A DNA stretch of 20,163 nucleotides from assembly GCA_036897095.1 (NCBI GenBank), contig JAYMSP010003336.1, positions 1 through 20,163 on the forward strand. The letters are read 5' to 3'. This document shows, in pieces, positions 10,103-19,330 of this stretch. Source of the stretch: Plantago elongata. Its lineage: Eukaryota > Streptophyta > Magnoliopsida > Lamiales > Plantaginaceae. Positions within the stretch are counted from its first letter, which is position 1. The number at the start of each line of letters is the position of its first letter. A model generated the notes under the pieces. The model worked only from the letters and a program-made list of their open reading frames with translations, did not search any database and was not told where the DNA came from. The position numbers and the translations under genes are program-made.

Positions 10103-11162
10103 CAGTCCCTCCATAACGAATTCTAATTTCAAATCGATCCCCATTATTTTATCAATAACATATTTGTCCATTTTATATTTCCAAGCCTTGCTTCTCCAAC
10201 ATGGCCTTATTTTTAATTTCTAATTTTTCTTTTTTTTTCTTTTTTCATTTTTAAATTATTGAACCTTAACTAAAATAAATTAAATATTTCTTTTAGTTAC
10301 TTTTAAAATATAAAAAAATATTTACAAATATAAAATAAATTAATATTTCAAATAGCTAGCCCCTTTCAAATATAATCTTCCAACAAGTTATACAGTACGA
10401 AACGATACATACTACTAATATAGTGATCAAATGAAATAAAATACTTTTAGCAATGTTTAACTACTATATTATTTTATTGAAAAAAATTATTGGTGCTTAT
10501 TAAAACGACCTAAAAATAAGTGGTAACCTTATTTTGTGGAGAAGGATGTAAGAAATATTGAAATTTATACAATAAATTTCAAAATTATTAACAAATTAAT
10601 ATATACTTTGCGTATTACAATTTTTTTATATTTTTTTCTTTTATAATTTACTTTAAAGCTTTCACTCGAAAAGCTCCAAATTATAGTATCTATATGAGCA
10701 TGTAAATATGAATTTACTTCTATCTTTTTCATGATGTTTTGTATTTTTTTCTTATTTCATAATAAACGTTTATATTATATCTATTTACATAGAGCATGTA
10801 AATATGAATTTACTTATATATCTTTCATGATATTTTGTAGTTTTTTTGTTATTTCATAATGGAATGTTTATATTTAAAATATTTATTAATTTTTGTAATA
10901 GAGTTATTTGCAATTTTTGTTGGTAAGTTTGAAAATAGAAAAAATAGTTATATTGAATAAATTAAAATTAGTTGGTTCAATTTTATAATATTTAAAAATT
11001 AATGATAAAAATACAAATTTTTGAGATGTTTAAATTAAGGATGTGCTTGGCAGCATTTTGAGTTTTGGTTTGTTACGTAATTAATTTGTTAAATCTGTTA
11101 TATGACGTTATTGTTAGAATTAGTGGACGGATTTATAATTAGAATATTTTGTAGGAGGACTA
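10103..11162. mobile_element. Candidate non-autonomous DNA transposon with ~40-bp TIRs
   Basis: The left side, from CAGTCCCTCC at 10103 through ATTCTAATTTCAAATCGATC, resembles the inverse of the right side, which reads TAGTCC, then ATTCTAATTATAAATCCGTC when taken from 11162 leftwards. The match covers about 40 bases with several mismatches and small gaps. The inside is about 1 kb of AT-rich DNA without coding capacity. No clean target-site duplication was found, so the borders and superfamily (perhaps Mutator-like, because of the long repeats) are uncertain. Confidence 0.45.
10696..10873 (+). repeat. Tandem duplication, period 96 bp
   Basis: GAGCATGTAAATATGAATTT starts at 10696 and again at 10792. 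Both copies continue through a TTCATGAT(G/A)TTTTGTA block, a T-run and a TTATTTCATAAT block, to about 10776 and 10873. A few substitutions separate the copies. It lies inside the candidate element at 10103-11162. Confidence 0.8.
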
Positions 11163-12158
11163 AATGATATTCTCCATTTTTCATAAAAGATAAAAAGAAA
11201 TTAAGAAAAGAAAAATGAAACTAAAAAAATCCGCACCATAAAATAAAAAGAACCCGGGTTGAAAATAGAATGATTCATTTCTCTTTTGAAAAATTTTCAT
11301 GGTCTACAGCCACCCGGCCCAGCCCATAGGTTGAGTTTGCCCCGGTGCATATGAGCTCATTGAGTAAATTTTAACTAAAACAATTAATATGTATGTATAA
11401 TTTAATGCTTAGATCATTTCGAAACGAATTGAGATAGTTCAATTCGAATTATGCGTCAAACAGTCATGATAATTCTTTTGGTGCATAAAATGTACTTAGT
11501 ATAATGTACTTAGTATTTAAAATCATGCCAAATACTTATCTTGACTATAAAAATAGGAACATACCTGGAGAAAAGATGGGAACATAGAAAGTATTGAGAA
11601 ATCACAAGTGTTTTGTTTGGTTTAATTAGTTGGATGGACATAATTTATTTATAGGTACTACTAGTGAGATGAATGGGTAGTTTTCTGGGCCAGCCAGCCA
11701 TCAGCTTAATAGGTTGCTGTAAATTTGTGTTATGAAGATGCCATAGAAAGCATGCTGTCGTTTAAGGATTTACAGTACGGTTGTTTATGTCGTTTGAAGA
11801 CTACTTTGATTTGAATTTGCCCGCCAAATATCTCTAGCACAAAATTGGAGTTAATTAAGTCCAACAATTCGTTAATTGAAGTTCTGGAGTTGTGTGCTTC
11901 TTTACGTAAAAGGCAGGTGGGATATTTTCGGGTCGTCTTAGAGTGCAATCAAATTATACTTTCACAAGTCATGTATTGTATCACTTCAGTTTGTTGATGT
12001 TAATGTCTTTCGGACTTGTTTGGACTTTGGAGTAGTAACTATGACTCGTTTTCCTAACTCTTTCTCCTTCAAATTATCAGCAAATGTGATAATGTGGGGT
12101 ACAAAAGTTTGGGATCACAGTATGGCAAAGGCATTTTCTTCTTCGTGACAAGAAAAGT
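11163..12158. other. Intergenic DNA, no gene seen
   Basis: The less AT-rich stretch 11690-11960 contains short open frames on both strands, but none has recognisable motifs. The remainder is AT-rich and has no features I can support. Confidence 0.5.
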
Positions 12159-12374
12159 ATGGAGTCTCTTTCCAATACAATCAGGAAAGAAGTATTACCT
12201 CTGGGTCGAGTAGCTCCCGATACTTTCAAAGGATATGAAGGGGACTCTTGTCCTATCGATCACAAAATCAGATTTGAAGCATCTCTTGACAGGATGTCGA
12301 TAACGGATAATGTCCGAACACAATTATTCCCCGGCACATTTCATGGGCAGGCCATGACTTGGTGTAGTGTTTGA
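12159..12374 (+). pseudogene. Retrotransposon gag-like fragment
   Basis: An ATG-initiated frame of 71 residues ends in a stop at 12372-12374. Residues about 23-69 contain TFKGYEGDSCPIDHKIRFEA, a later R-T-Q-L-F-P-G-T-F-H-G and a final A-M-T-W. This follows the pattern of plant Ty3/gypsy gag (Retrotrans_gag): Y-x-G-x-x-x-P-x-x-H-x-x-x-F-E, then F-P-x-x-L-x-G-x-A-x-x-W. A normal gag continues for hundreds of residues, so this is a truncated remnant. No linked protease or reverse transcriptase frame follows. Confidence 0.6.
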
Positions 12375-12606
12375 TGGTGTGTAATGGTTATGGATGTACA
12401 TGGGCATGGGCGAAGCTATATAGTTGAAATTCGAATCTACAACTTGATAAGTTAGATGAGAATACACATTAAAATTAAGTGTCTTATATATAAAACGAAA
12501 CAACCTATCAAGTAATGAAACTTATAAAATTAACTGTGCAATTGTATTAACTTTTCTTAATGACATTTTATGGATCCCCGACGATAAGTCGACTTCAAAT
12601 GATTAA

Positions 12607-12816
12607 TTTGTTCGTCTGCAAGAAATTAAAAATGTCATCCGACAAGTTGATCTTCTTCGATATGTCCTCCACTCGAAATCTGACATAGCCGACATCTTGA
12701 ACTCCACTTATAATGCACTCTCCACCGTCATCAATCGCCTACTCTTTCTTGTTTGGCAGTCTTTGATAAGCCACAATCAAATACATCAGCTTGAGGTAAA
12801 GTGTTACACTAAATGA
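12607..12816 (+). pseudogene. Orphan open frame, unrecognised, possible stranded exon
   Basis: This is a 69-codon open stretch between two stops, without an ATG at its start. It reads as regular protein, with helix-like residues such as LQEIKNVIRQVDLLRYVLH and DIADILNSTYNALSTVINRL. A good splice-donor match, CTTGAG|GTAAAG, lies at about 12795. It could be a stranded exon or part of the neighbouring retroelement. No family is recognised. Confidence 0.3.
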
Positions 12817-12905
12817 GTGGTAGGAGCCACCTCTAGAACCATACACTAAGGGTTGATCTTGGCACATAATATTAACGAGGACGTATATAATCTTATAAGG
12901 TAGAT

Positions 12906-13133
12906 TGTAATACCCAACATCTCACATAGGTTCAGAGTGACTGGGTTGACAGGTGCACACGTAGGTCACCACTCTCATATTGAATGTGGCATTTTGGATG
13001 ATTTCAAATGTAAATAAATGCAAGCTCGGGTTCAAAGTGGACAATATTATACTAACTACATGAGTGACACAGTTATTAAATAACCTTGCTGATTCAATGG
13101 CTCATGTCCCGATTCATTTGTTGGGTTGTTACA
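12906..13133. mobile_element. TRIM-like or solo LTR unit
   Basis: The 228-bp unit begins TGTAATACCCAACATCTCAC and ends TTGGGTTGTTACA, so it has TG..CA ends and a near-inverse TGTAA(T/C)A..CCC pair. An internal GGACAATATTATACTA echoes the GGACAATAT motif that, from memory, is common in plant TRIM and related LTR families that start with TGT-AACA-CCCACATCGG-like sequence. The flanking five bases do not match, so no target duplication is visible. It could also be a MITE with similar ends. Confidence 0.45.
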
Positions 13134-13592
13134 ATCATGATTTGCTTAACGACCTTCGTATAAGAAATGTGATAGTCGAAAGTTCCATAACTACAACTTT
13201 GATACCAAGTTATGGGGTCATATAAAATACCCTAATTTACTAATGAACTAAGACATAAAAATACCCTAATTTACTCGGATGGAGGTATAAGTTGGTTCAG
13301 AACAAGTGTTGGTGATATATCAACAAAGTAATTGTAAACTTAGCCGTTTCAGAAAGAAAAGAGAAAAAAAAAAAACTAACGAACTAAGACATTTAACCTA
13401 TTATCGTCACAAATGATTCTTTTACAATCACGAGTTCATTTAACTCAAAACAATCTAATACAATCGTCACATAATTCATCCACATGATGAATTCGAATTT
13501 TGAATTTCGAAGTTCAAAACCCATCCTATACCTTTTTCTTTTCCTTTTCTTAAACAACTTCACTCTTGACAAAATTAGTAAACAAGGGGTAC
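13134..13592. other. Repeat-rich spacer upstream of the truncated plastid-type gene
   Basis: Near 13190-13215 the minus strand reads TGGTATCAAAG, close to the initiator-Met primer-binding site of plant LTR retroelements. It lies in a small inverted repeat, CCATAACT..AGTTATGG. The 18-base block AAAATACCCTAATTTACT occurs at 13224-13241 and 13258-13275. AACTAAGACAT occurs near 13247 and again near 13382. No gene is supported. Confidence 0.5.
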
Positions 13593-13600
13593 TATATATA
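13593..13600 (+). promoter_or_regulatory. TATA box of the truncated plastid-type gene
   Basis: TATATATA lies 81 bases upstream of the ATG at 13674. This is a typical spacing and supports the idea that the 5' end of this gene, with its own promoter, is intact. Confidence 0.5.
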
Positions 13601-13673
13601 GACATTTCCTAGAACCCTAGCTGAGGTATTAGTCATTTCCTATATATTAGTCACTGAGTGAGTATTTGAAAAA

Positions 13674-14157
13674 ATGGAGCTTTGCACTGCTCGATGCTTC
13701 TCTTCTACCTCCACCCTTCCTCATCTACCACCGGCCAATACGATTCCCCATCAATCTCTGCTCTTCCATAAACCCCATCTTCCATTTCGAACCAGAGCAG
13801 GTAATTTCCTCAAATGTTCCTTACTTTTCTTTTACTGACTTTGTTTGTCTAATTCATTTCTTGAATTTTGCTTTAGGACGGAACTACACAACTCTTTGTC
13901 TAAAGTCGACTACATCTGAGGATACCTCATCTGAAAAGACGCCGCTTTACAACTATAATGAACCCCAGCTCACTTTTAGGCCTCTTGATAAGAAGGACGA
14001 AGAAAACGGTGATCAGGTTAACAAACATACCCTGCAAGATTGGATGGCAAATGGGATATCTAATCCAGACTGCAAAATGACAAACTTATGGCACTCCCTT
14101 CCGTGGAGAACTTCACACCTAAAAATGAAAAACACAAAGTACGGACAGAGGGAGTGA
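13674..14157 (+). CDS. 5' fragment of a plastid-targeted-like gene, MITE-terminated
   Basis: Two exons fit: 13674-13800 and 13877-14157, with a 76-base GT..AG intron. The joined frame would give 135 residues. The N-terminus (MELCTARCFSSTSTLPHLPP) is rich in Ser, Thr, Pro and His and poor in acidic residues, up to about residue 43, as in chloroplast transit peptides. The following part includes EPQLTFRPLDKKDEENGD and KHTLQDWMANG. I do not recognise the mature protein. The last 21 or so codons and the stop come from a short Stowaway-like inverted repeat at 14092-14156, so the original 3' part is gone. The alternative donor CAG|GTTAAC near 14016 suggests where the original second exon may have ended. 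An AATAAA at 14241-14246 could serve for polyadenylation. It could be a pseudogene or a new truncated gene. Confidence 0.5.
14092..14156. mobile_element. Short Stowaway-like inverted repeat
   Basis: CACTCCCTTCCGT at 14092-14104 faces ACGGACAGAGGGAGTG at 14141-14156. The two arms are near-inverse copies of the Stowaway terminal repeat, with only about 36 bases between them. This is far shorter than usual, so it is probably an internally deleted or degraded MITE. Confidence 0.55.
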
Positions 14158-14433
14158 TAAACATATATTTTCTGTTCGATTAGTCACATCGTCCGTGTTC
14201 ACGAGATTTAATATTGTAGAAACAACATTTAACACAGGTAAATAAAGAGCCTTGATCTTCTAAAAGGTAAAAGTGTTATAAACTCCTAGCTGCTCCAGAG
14301 AAGGGTAAAAATCAAATGATAGTACTAAAATACAACAACCAACCAAAAGACATGTGAAAATTGCACAGTTCATACGGAGAAGAAATGCCGTATTAGATTA
14401 AATATCAGAAAAATTAAATAGGACGGAGCTAGT
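14158..14433. other. Convergent 3' spacer
   Basis: This DNA separates the plus-strand truncated gene from the stop codon of minus-strand TRM6 and should hold both 3' ends. AATAAA on the plus strand is at 14241. No other feature was seen. Confidence 0.5.
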
Positions 14434-17400
14434 TTATTTGGTTTGGGATTGGGTACTGCTCATTATTCGAGTGCCACTCAATAGATAGCCACCGGATGAG
14501 CTCATCTGCATATGAGGGTGCGTCCTTGATGGAAGAACCTGTATTTTGTATAAGCCATGGTTAAAAACAAACTCAGATAGAAACTAGTAATAGGCATTGA
14601 TTTCATCAATGGATCAAAACCTGATATTCACGCATCCAAGGTTCAGTGATTTGCAAGTTGATTGCCAGGTTTTCACTTTGTAAACCGTGCATGCATCTGG
14701 TAAGAGGCTACAGGAACACGTAAATCCCATTATCAGAACGATATATATAATCTATCTGTTTATTAACTTCTGAATTGTTTGGCAGATAAGAAGCAAGTAA
14801 TTATACCAAGAAATGAGGGCAATATATTCTCAAAGAGAAATATCAAAAGGAAAGCAAATAAAAAGCTGAAAAGTCAGATCTGACATCAAGGATATTGACA
14901 CCCATTGCTCAGCTCAAATGAGATCAGACAATCAAGGAGTATATCAAACAGTTCGAACAAGATAAAATCAAAATCTAACCAAATTTATTGTCTAACACAG
15001 AAACTAAGTAGTACCTCGAGATATTGGTGGTAGATTACAAATGGAGCAGAATAAGATAATAGAGGCAGAAGTTCTTTCGCAATATCACACACATCCAAAT
15101 CCGGAGCAGCTATAATTAAACTGTATATCAACTAATCAAATTAGAAAAGCAGACGGACAATAATAATAATATGATGGGGAAAATACAATAATTCAAAATT
15201 ACCTTGAAAATCCGTTCTCATTCCAGGATTTAATAGCCTCGGTCGATGCTTTTTCACCAGCCTTAACAGTTTTAGTAGTTTTTGGAGAACTGAGTACGTC
15301 AGTTGGAGTTTCTGCATTTCCATTGCAGCTTTCTTTCATGTTCACCGTGATTGAAGAAGATAGTCCTTCCTGAAGGAAAATGAGCTATCACTAAAAATGA
15401 AGCTTACATAAATCTGCAACTTCAGGAGAGAAACAAAAACTGCTCACATTTTGTCCTTCTGTGACAGTGCGCTCATCACCACGCAGTTCAGTAGGTGGTG
15501 CATTTTCATTATTGGAAACTTGTAATTCCGACAGTGGACAGTGTACAATCCTTTTGCACGTTTCATCGCTGAAATTGAACATCCTGACAATACTAACGGG
15601 ATATGGTGTATTTCCACAATGAGTATTGCACACACACCCCGTTCCTGTAAGAAATATGAGAAGAAGTCAATAAGAAGCCAACAACAAAGAGTTTTGACAC
15701 TACGTCAGTAACTGTATCTAGCAGCAACCTGGGGCCATATTGAGTGATACAGAAACTGCAATGCACTCTAAATCTCAACTGGATCACGTTATTAAAATCC
15801 AGCTAACTACTTAAGTCAGAGGCAATAGTTAGAAAATTGCACTCAAATGGTCCAATTCTGATAGATGTTGAATGGATTTTCTATCCAGACTCCAGTCTTT
15901 GTATGAAATGAGGATTAATTGTTACTTCTTTAACATAAATTGTTTATATGACTGAGCAAAAAGGAAATTGAACATAAAAGTAAACGTTTATAATCAACAA
16001 GGAAGTGTGTACCTCCTAAGCGTTCTGCCACAGAAGCAGTAATGATACCTTCCAGCATATCCACCACAAGAACATTTGCATGTGCAGAAACATTAGCAAG
16101 CGAAAGTAGGAGAGATAATGTGTCCACGCGCAAAAATCTAACAATCAAGAAACAATATCCAGGTCAAGCATTAGATATAATTTGCAGAGTATTAAGATTC
16201 CAAGACATGTTAAACTAGAGGCGAAGGGGTCAGTAACATAGTAAAAGTTCAACACAGAATAAGACCAAACTATAATTCTTTACAGCAACGAATTAAGGAG
16301 AAACAAAAATAATACCCAGTTCTATCAGGAGTAACATCATGGTGTATTATCAAAACTAAGGGGCAAATGCCACAAGTAACAAGGCTCATACCCAGTTCTA
16401 TCAGGGTGCTTTTTGAAGTACGCTTCACATATGCTGAGAAGTAAGATACCATATGTTAGCAATGCATATAACATAACCATAAAGAAAATGTTAAAATTTT
16501 ATGTTCCCATGTCTCCCAAGAACCAGGAATTCAGGAAGCAACCTTCGGGCAAAAGGACGTCTCAGGAGCACTCTGGGTGCATACTTTTTCTGTTTCTTGA
16601 TCCGGTACTTTTCCTGCATGGAATAAATGTTAGCTTCCACTATCAAGGAAGATTTCAGTATTTAATAATACTAAATGCACCTGTGAAAATGCCGTCTTCT
16701 TCTCAAATGTTGCACTGTTTGCAATAAGGGCGTCAACAATTTCATCACCACGCGCACCCTTTCTGCAAAAAACATATTGGGTACACATTTAAACAGTGGA
16801 GATTCAAATTATGATACGTAAAGATTATAAGTTTATAACTACCTAGCTTTGGAACTAATAGAGGTAGAATATATTTGTAAACATAATTTTGTTGAATATT
16901 ATAAGGCTATGAAACTAATGAAGTTGCTTTCAGCCCAAACAGTGTTCTGATCAGTTAAGCATATAAAATTTACTGATGGTTATCTAGCACAAATCACTTA
17001 GGTTGAGATATTTACAAAAGGCATGCTCCCTCCATCCCCTACATTTTGCCAGTTTTGGGAAATCCAGGCAGAGTTGCTAAAATCATTCCACTTTTGAATA
17101 TATCAGTACCTCCATAATTTGCAGTTACTATATGTTTACAATTTTACCATAATTTATCACTTCTTTATCCATTATGTACCACAGCTGCCTACACCACTTG
17201 TACTAATATCTCAAAATTCTACTATATTCCTTAATATGTCCAACAACAAATTCATAGATGATGCAAATCATGTCAAAGAGTAACTGATGCAGCTCTCTGG
17301 GACAAAGAGAGTATAGAAATTGTAATGTATAGATGATGCAAATCATTAATTTGTCCAACAACAAATTTAAACATTGGAAGTAGCCTAATTAAATAAGTAG

Positions 17401-18123
17401 CACTTAAATCACTTACCTCCGCAATTCATCTATATCTTCGCCGGTAAGATTCTGAGCTGTGTTATCATCAACTAGTGAACGGTTATCTCTGCACTCAATA
17501 TCCATCTTTTCTTCATCATTGTTGCCTAGTGAACATGATTCTATGTATACATCAGAACTGAAAAGTTGGATGGTAACGGAGTCGAGCAGCAAAAGTAATA
17601 TGTTCAAATAGTTTAGAGAAATGTCCCAGAAAAGAGAAATGTATAAATATGGAGTGGGACAGTAAGAGAAGTATACTAACAAGTCCTATTAACCACCCTG
17701 CTCCCTGATGTTACCTGTTTGAGAAATAGCTACAACTATATGAAATGGAAATACGTATCAAGAAAAAGACTCTTTACCTTCTAGCGCGGGAAAAACTCGA
17801 GATAGAAATGGCCCTTCTTCACCAACCTCGACGTTAAATGAAGAACCAAACGGGCAACCAATAAGAGGTTGCAGAGAGCAATTGTTGTTCCCAATTTTAA
17901 CCTTTCTGAAAGAAGAAAACATGTCAAGTTTTAACAGAAATCTAGCAAATGCCTATTGCATAAGGTAAACAAAATGACGGAGAGAAGTATACGAGCCAGA
18001 AGTCAGACGGGCGAAGAGAACACGATCACCATCGTTGATATCAAGCAATACACTACAACCTTCCCAAGTGACTCTGGAGTTTCTTTTAATGCTCCGAGGT
18101 TCTTCAGAATTTGGAGTCGACAT
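14434..18123 (-). CDS. TRM6: tRNA m1A58 methyltransferase non-catalytic subunit TRM6
   Basis: TRM6 (Gcd10 family) pairs with catalytic TRM61 to make 1-methyladenosine at position 58 of tRNA, including initiator tRNA-Met, probably in the nucleus. Exons, in gene order: 18123-17993, 17905-17778, an optional 18-base exon 17714-17697, 17540-17417, 16762-16681, 16613-16543, 16433-16392, 16137-16013, 15644-15448, 15369-15203, 15120-15015, 14707-14621 and 14538-14434. The product is about 460 residues (454 without the small exon), close to plant TRM6 length. Landmarks in order are VTWEGCSVLLDINDGDRVLF (18-37), CSLQPLIG, CRDNRSLVDDNTAQNL, GDEIVDALIANSATFEKKT, KYRIKKQKKYAPRVLLRRPF, FLRVDTLSLLLSLANVSAH, VAERLGG, MFNFSDETCKRIVH, AAPDLDV, LLPLLSYSAPFVIYHQYLE, ITEPWMREYQVLPSRTHPHM and GGYLLSGTRI. 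All joins are in phase except around exon 3, where the best acceptor shifts frame (see findings). VVDMLEGIITAS differs from the VVDMVGG(L/I) I expect in other plants. Confidence 0.93.
16312..16405 (-). repeat. 18-bp exon-end duplication in TRM6
   Basis: ATACCCAGTTCTATCAGG occurs at 16388-16405 and again at 16312-16329. On the minus strand the first copy is the end of the exon 16433-16392 with its donor (ACTGG|GTATGAG). The second copy, 76 bases into the intron, recreates ACTGG|GTATTA, a second possible donor. Confidence 0.85.
17026..17311. mobile_element. Stowaway-like MITE in a TRM6 intron
   Basis: CTCCCTCCATCCC at 17026 and the near-inverse GGGACAAAGAGAG ending at 17311 match the Stowaway terminal repeat with a few changes. 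The body is 286 bp, AT-rich and non-coding. TA follows the right end; the left flank has TG where TA is expected. It sits in the 654-base intron between exons 17540-17417 and 16762-16681. Confidence 0.6.
17237..17367 (+). repeat. Two blocks duplicated in swapped order
   Basis: TGTCCAACAACAAATT occurs at 17237-17252 and 17352-17367. ATAGATGATGCAAATCAT occurs at 17254-17271 and 17329-17346. The order is A-B then B-A, all in the same orientation, so a simple tandem duplication does not explain it. One pair of copies is inside the MITE and the other just outside its right end. Confidence 0.8.
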
Positions 18124-18480
18124 TTATGATCTTCACTAGTACTATCTCTTATCCGTGTAGTACCAGATTCTCTGTGAAAATTATGATTCAATTAGACCAG
18201 CATGTCCAGAAAGCTGAAGACGGGATGAGGGTCTGAGACGGTGAGACCTAGGCAGCGATCGACCGAGTGAAATGGCCAAATGGGAAGTTGGGAATGACGG
18301 CTGACGGGCTGAGAGCCTGAGACGAGAGCCAGCGATCGCCGTCGCCGTCTCGCCGATCGACCGAGAGACAGTGAGAGACCGAGTGACGGAGTGAAAATTG
18401 GGAATGAGATGACCGAATCCGAATGAGTGAATCTGTGAATGTGAATGACGGCTCACGGCTGAGAGTTCAGAGTTAGGTTT
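18124..18480 (-). promoter_or_regulatory. TRM6 5' leader and GC-richer promoter region
   Basis: This region lies directly upstream of the TRM6 ATG. It is markedly richer in G and C than its surroundings, with repeated CpG-containing motifs. GATCGACCGAG occurs near 18260 and 18355. The 23-28-base block GAATGACGGCT(G/C)ACGG..CTGAGAG occurs at 18292-18319 and 18443-18465. A 91-codon minus-strand open frame through it starts at GTG and is of low-complexity composition, so it is not annotated as a gene. Confidence 0.5.
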
Positions 18481-18520
18481 ACAAAGTTGCTACTTGTTAA
18501 ACGTTTCGGCCCTGGGATTT

Positions 18521-18530
18521 TTTTTATATA
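18521..18530 (-). promoter_or_regulatory. Possible TATA box for TRM6
   Basis: The minus strand reads TATATAAAAA here, about 400 bases upstream of the TRM6 start codon. It is at the edge of an AT-rich, hAT-like repeat, so its use as the promoter is uncertain. Confidence 0.3.
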
Positions 18531-18672
18531 TTTCGGATTAAATTCGAATTATCCGACAAATTTAATCCGATCCGAAAATTAAAAAATTAAAAAATGTCAA
18601 TTCGAAATTCAATCCGAATATAATGGATCGGATCGGATTTTTGGTCCAGGTTTCGTTTTCATGGTCACCCCT
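18531..18672 (-). mobile_element. hAT-like element end, GGATCGGAT-rich
   Basis: Read on the minus strand from 18672, this begins TAGGGGTGACCATGAAAACG and runs into repeats built from CCGATCC and CGGATT. A TAGGGGTG end followed by degenerate CGGAT or CGAAC repeats is, from memory, common in plant non-autonomous hAT elements. The opposite end was not located. Confidence 0.4.
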
Positions 18673-19082
18673 ACGAATAACGAACACTTTTATTCTTTAT
18701 CGAGTGTTCACGAACACACACAAAATATACATGTTATTATATATTTGGACTATATAAAAATTCACTATGCTTATAATTTTTCATTTAGAATATATTATTG
18801 GTTATAATGTTGTAATGTATTCTTTTATATTATTTTATTATAATTTTTATATTTTAGAATTTTTTAAATATAAATGAACAATCGAACGCAAACGAACCGA
18901 ACTGTTTAATACAAACGAGTCGAACATGCGAACCGAACATGAACAATTGAAAAAATGTCAAACCAAACACGAACACTAATTTGTAACGTTCGTCGAATAC
19001 AAACACGAACCGAATATACATTCGAACGAACAAATAATAATTTTGCCAAATATTCGGTTCGCTCGGTTCGTTTTCCACCCCT
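18673..19082 (-). mobile_element. hAT-like element end, CGAAC-rich
   Basis: Read on the minus strand from 19082, it begins TAGGGGTGGAAAACGAACCG and continues through many CGAAC or GTTCG units to about 18860, then an AT-rich tract. It has the same orientation and the same TAGGGGTG end as the element finishing at 18672, so the two are head-to-tail. Its left border, near 18673, is assumed from the neighbour. Confidence 0.45.
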
Positions 19083-19330
19083 AGTTGTGTGGAAGGAGGC
19101 TGGAGACCGAATCAGATTTTGGGGAAGAAGGAGATGGTGTATATGTTAGTTTGAGAAGAGGGTATAATTGGAAAAGGGGTAGAGGACTAAACCCTAGATA
19201 AAAGGTCTCTACATATAGGAATTAACTAGATTATATCCAATTAAACATTTGATTAAATAATTAATTACTCAATAACTAAATATAGAACCAGGGTATTAAA
19301 ATAACAAAATATAAAAATCTGAGGTTCACA
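19083..19330 (-). mobile_element. Partial LTR of a Ty3/gypsy element
   Basis: On the minus strand a purine-rich GGAGGGGAAG tract (19340-19331) is directly followed by TGTGAACC from 19330, a typical polypurine tract and LTR start. The LTR-like sequence runs to about 19083, where the CGAAC-rich hAT-like end interrupts it. The LTR 3' end was not found. Confidence 0.45.

Noticed and set aside
11690-11960. Possible gene in a less AT-rich stretch
   Set aside because: Only short frames with no conserved motif or splice-supported joins were found.
13393-13605. 70-codon minus-strand frame
   Set aside because: Low-complexity Lys/Arg/Phe composition in AT-rich DNA; it overlaps the TATA region of the plus-strand gene.
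18181-18456. 91-codon minus-strand frame upstream of TRM6
   Set aside because: It starts at GTG and has a low-complexity Ser/Arg/Leu composition driven by the CpG-rich repeats; no motif supports it.
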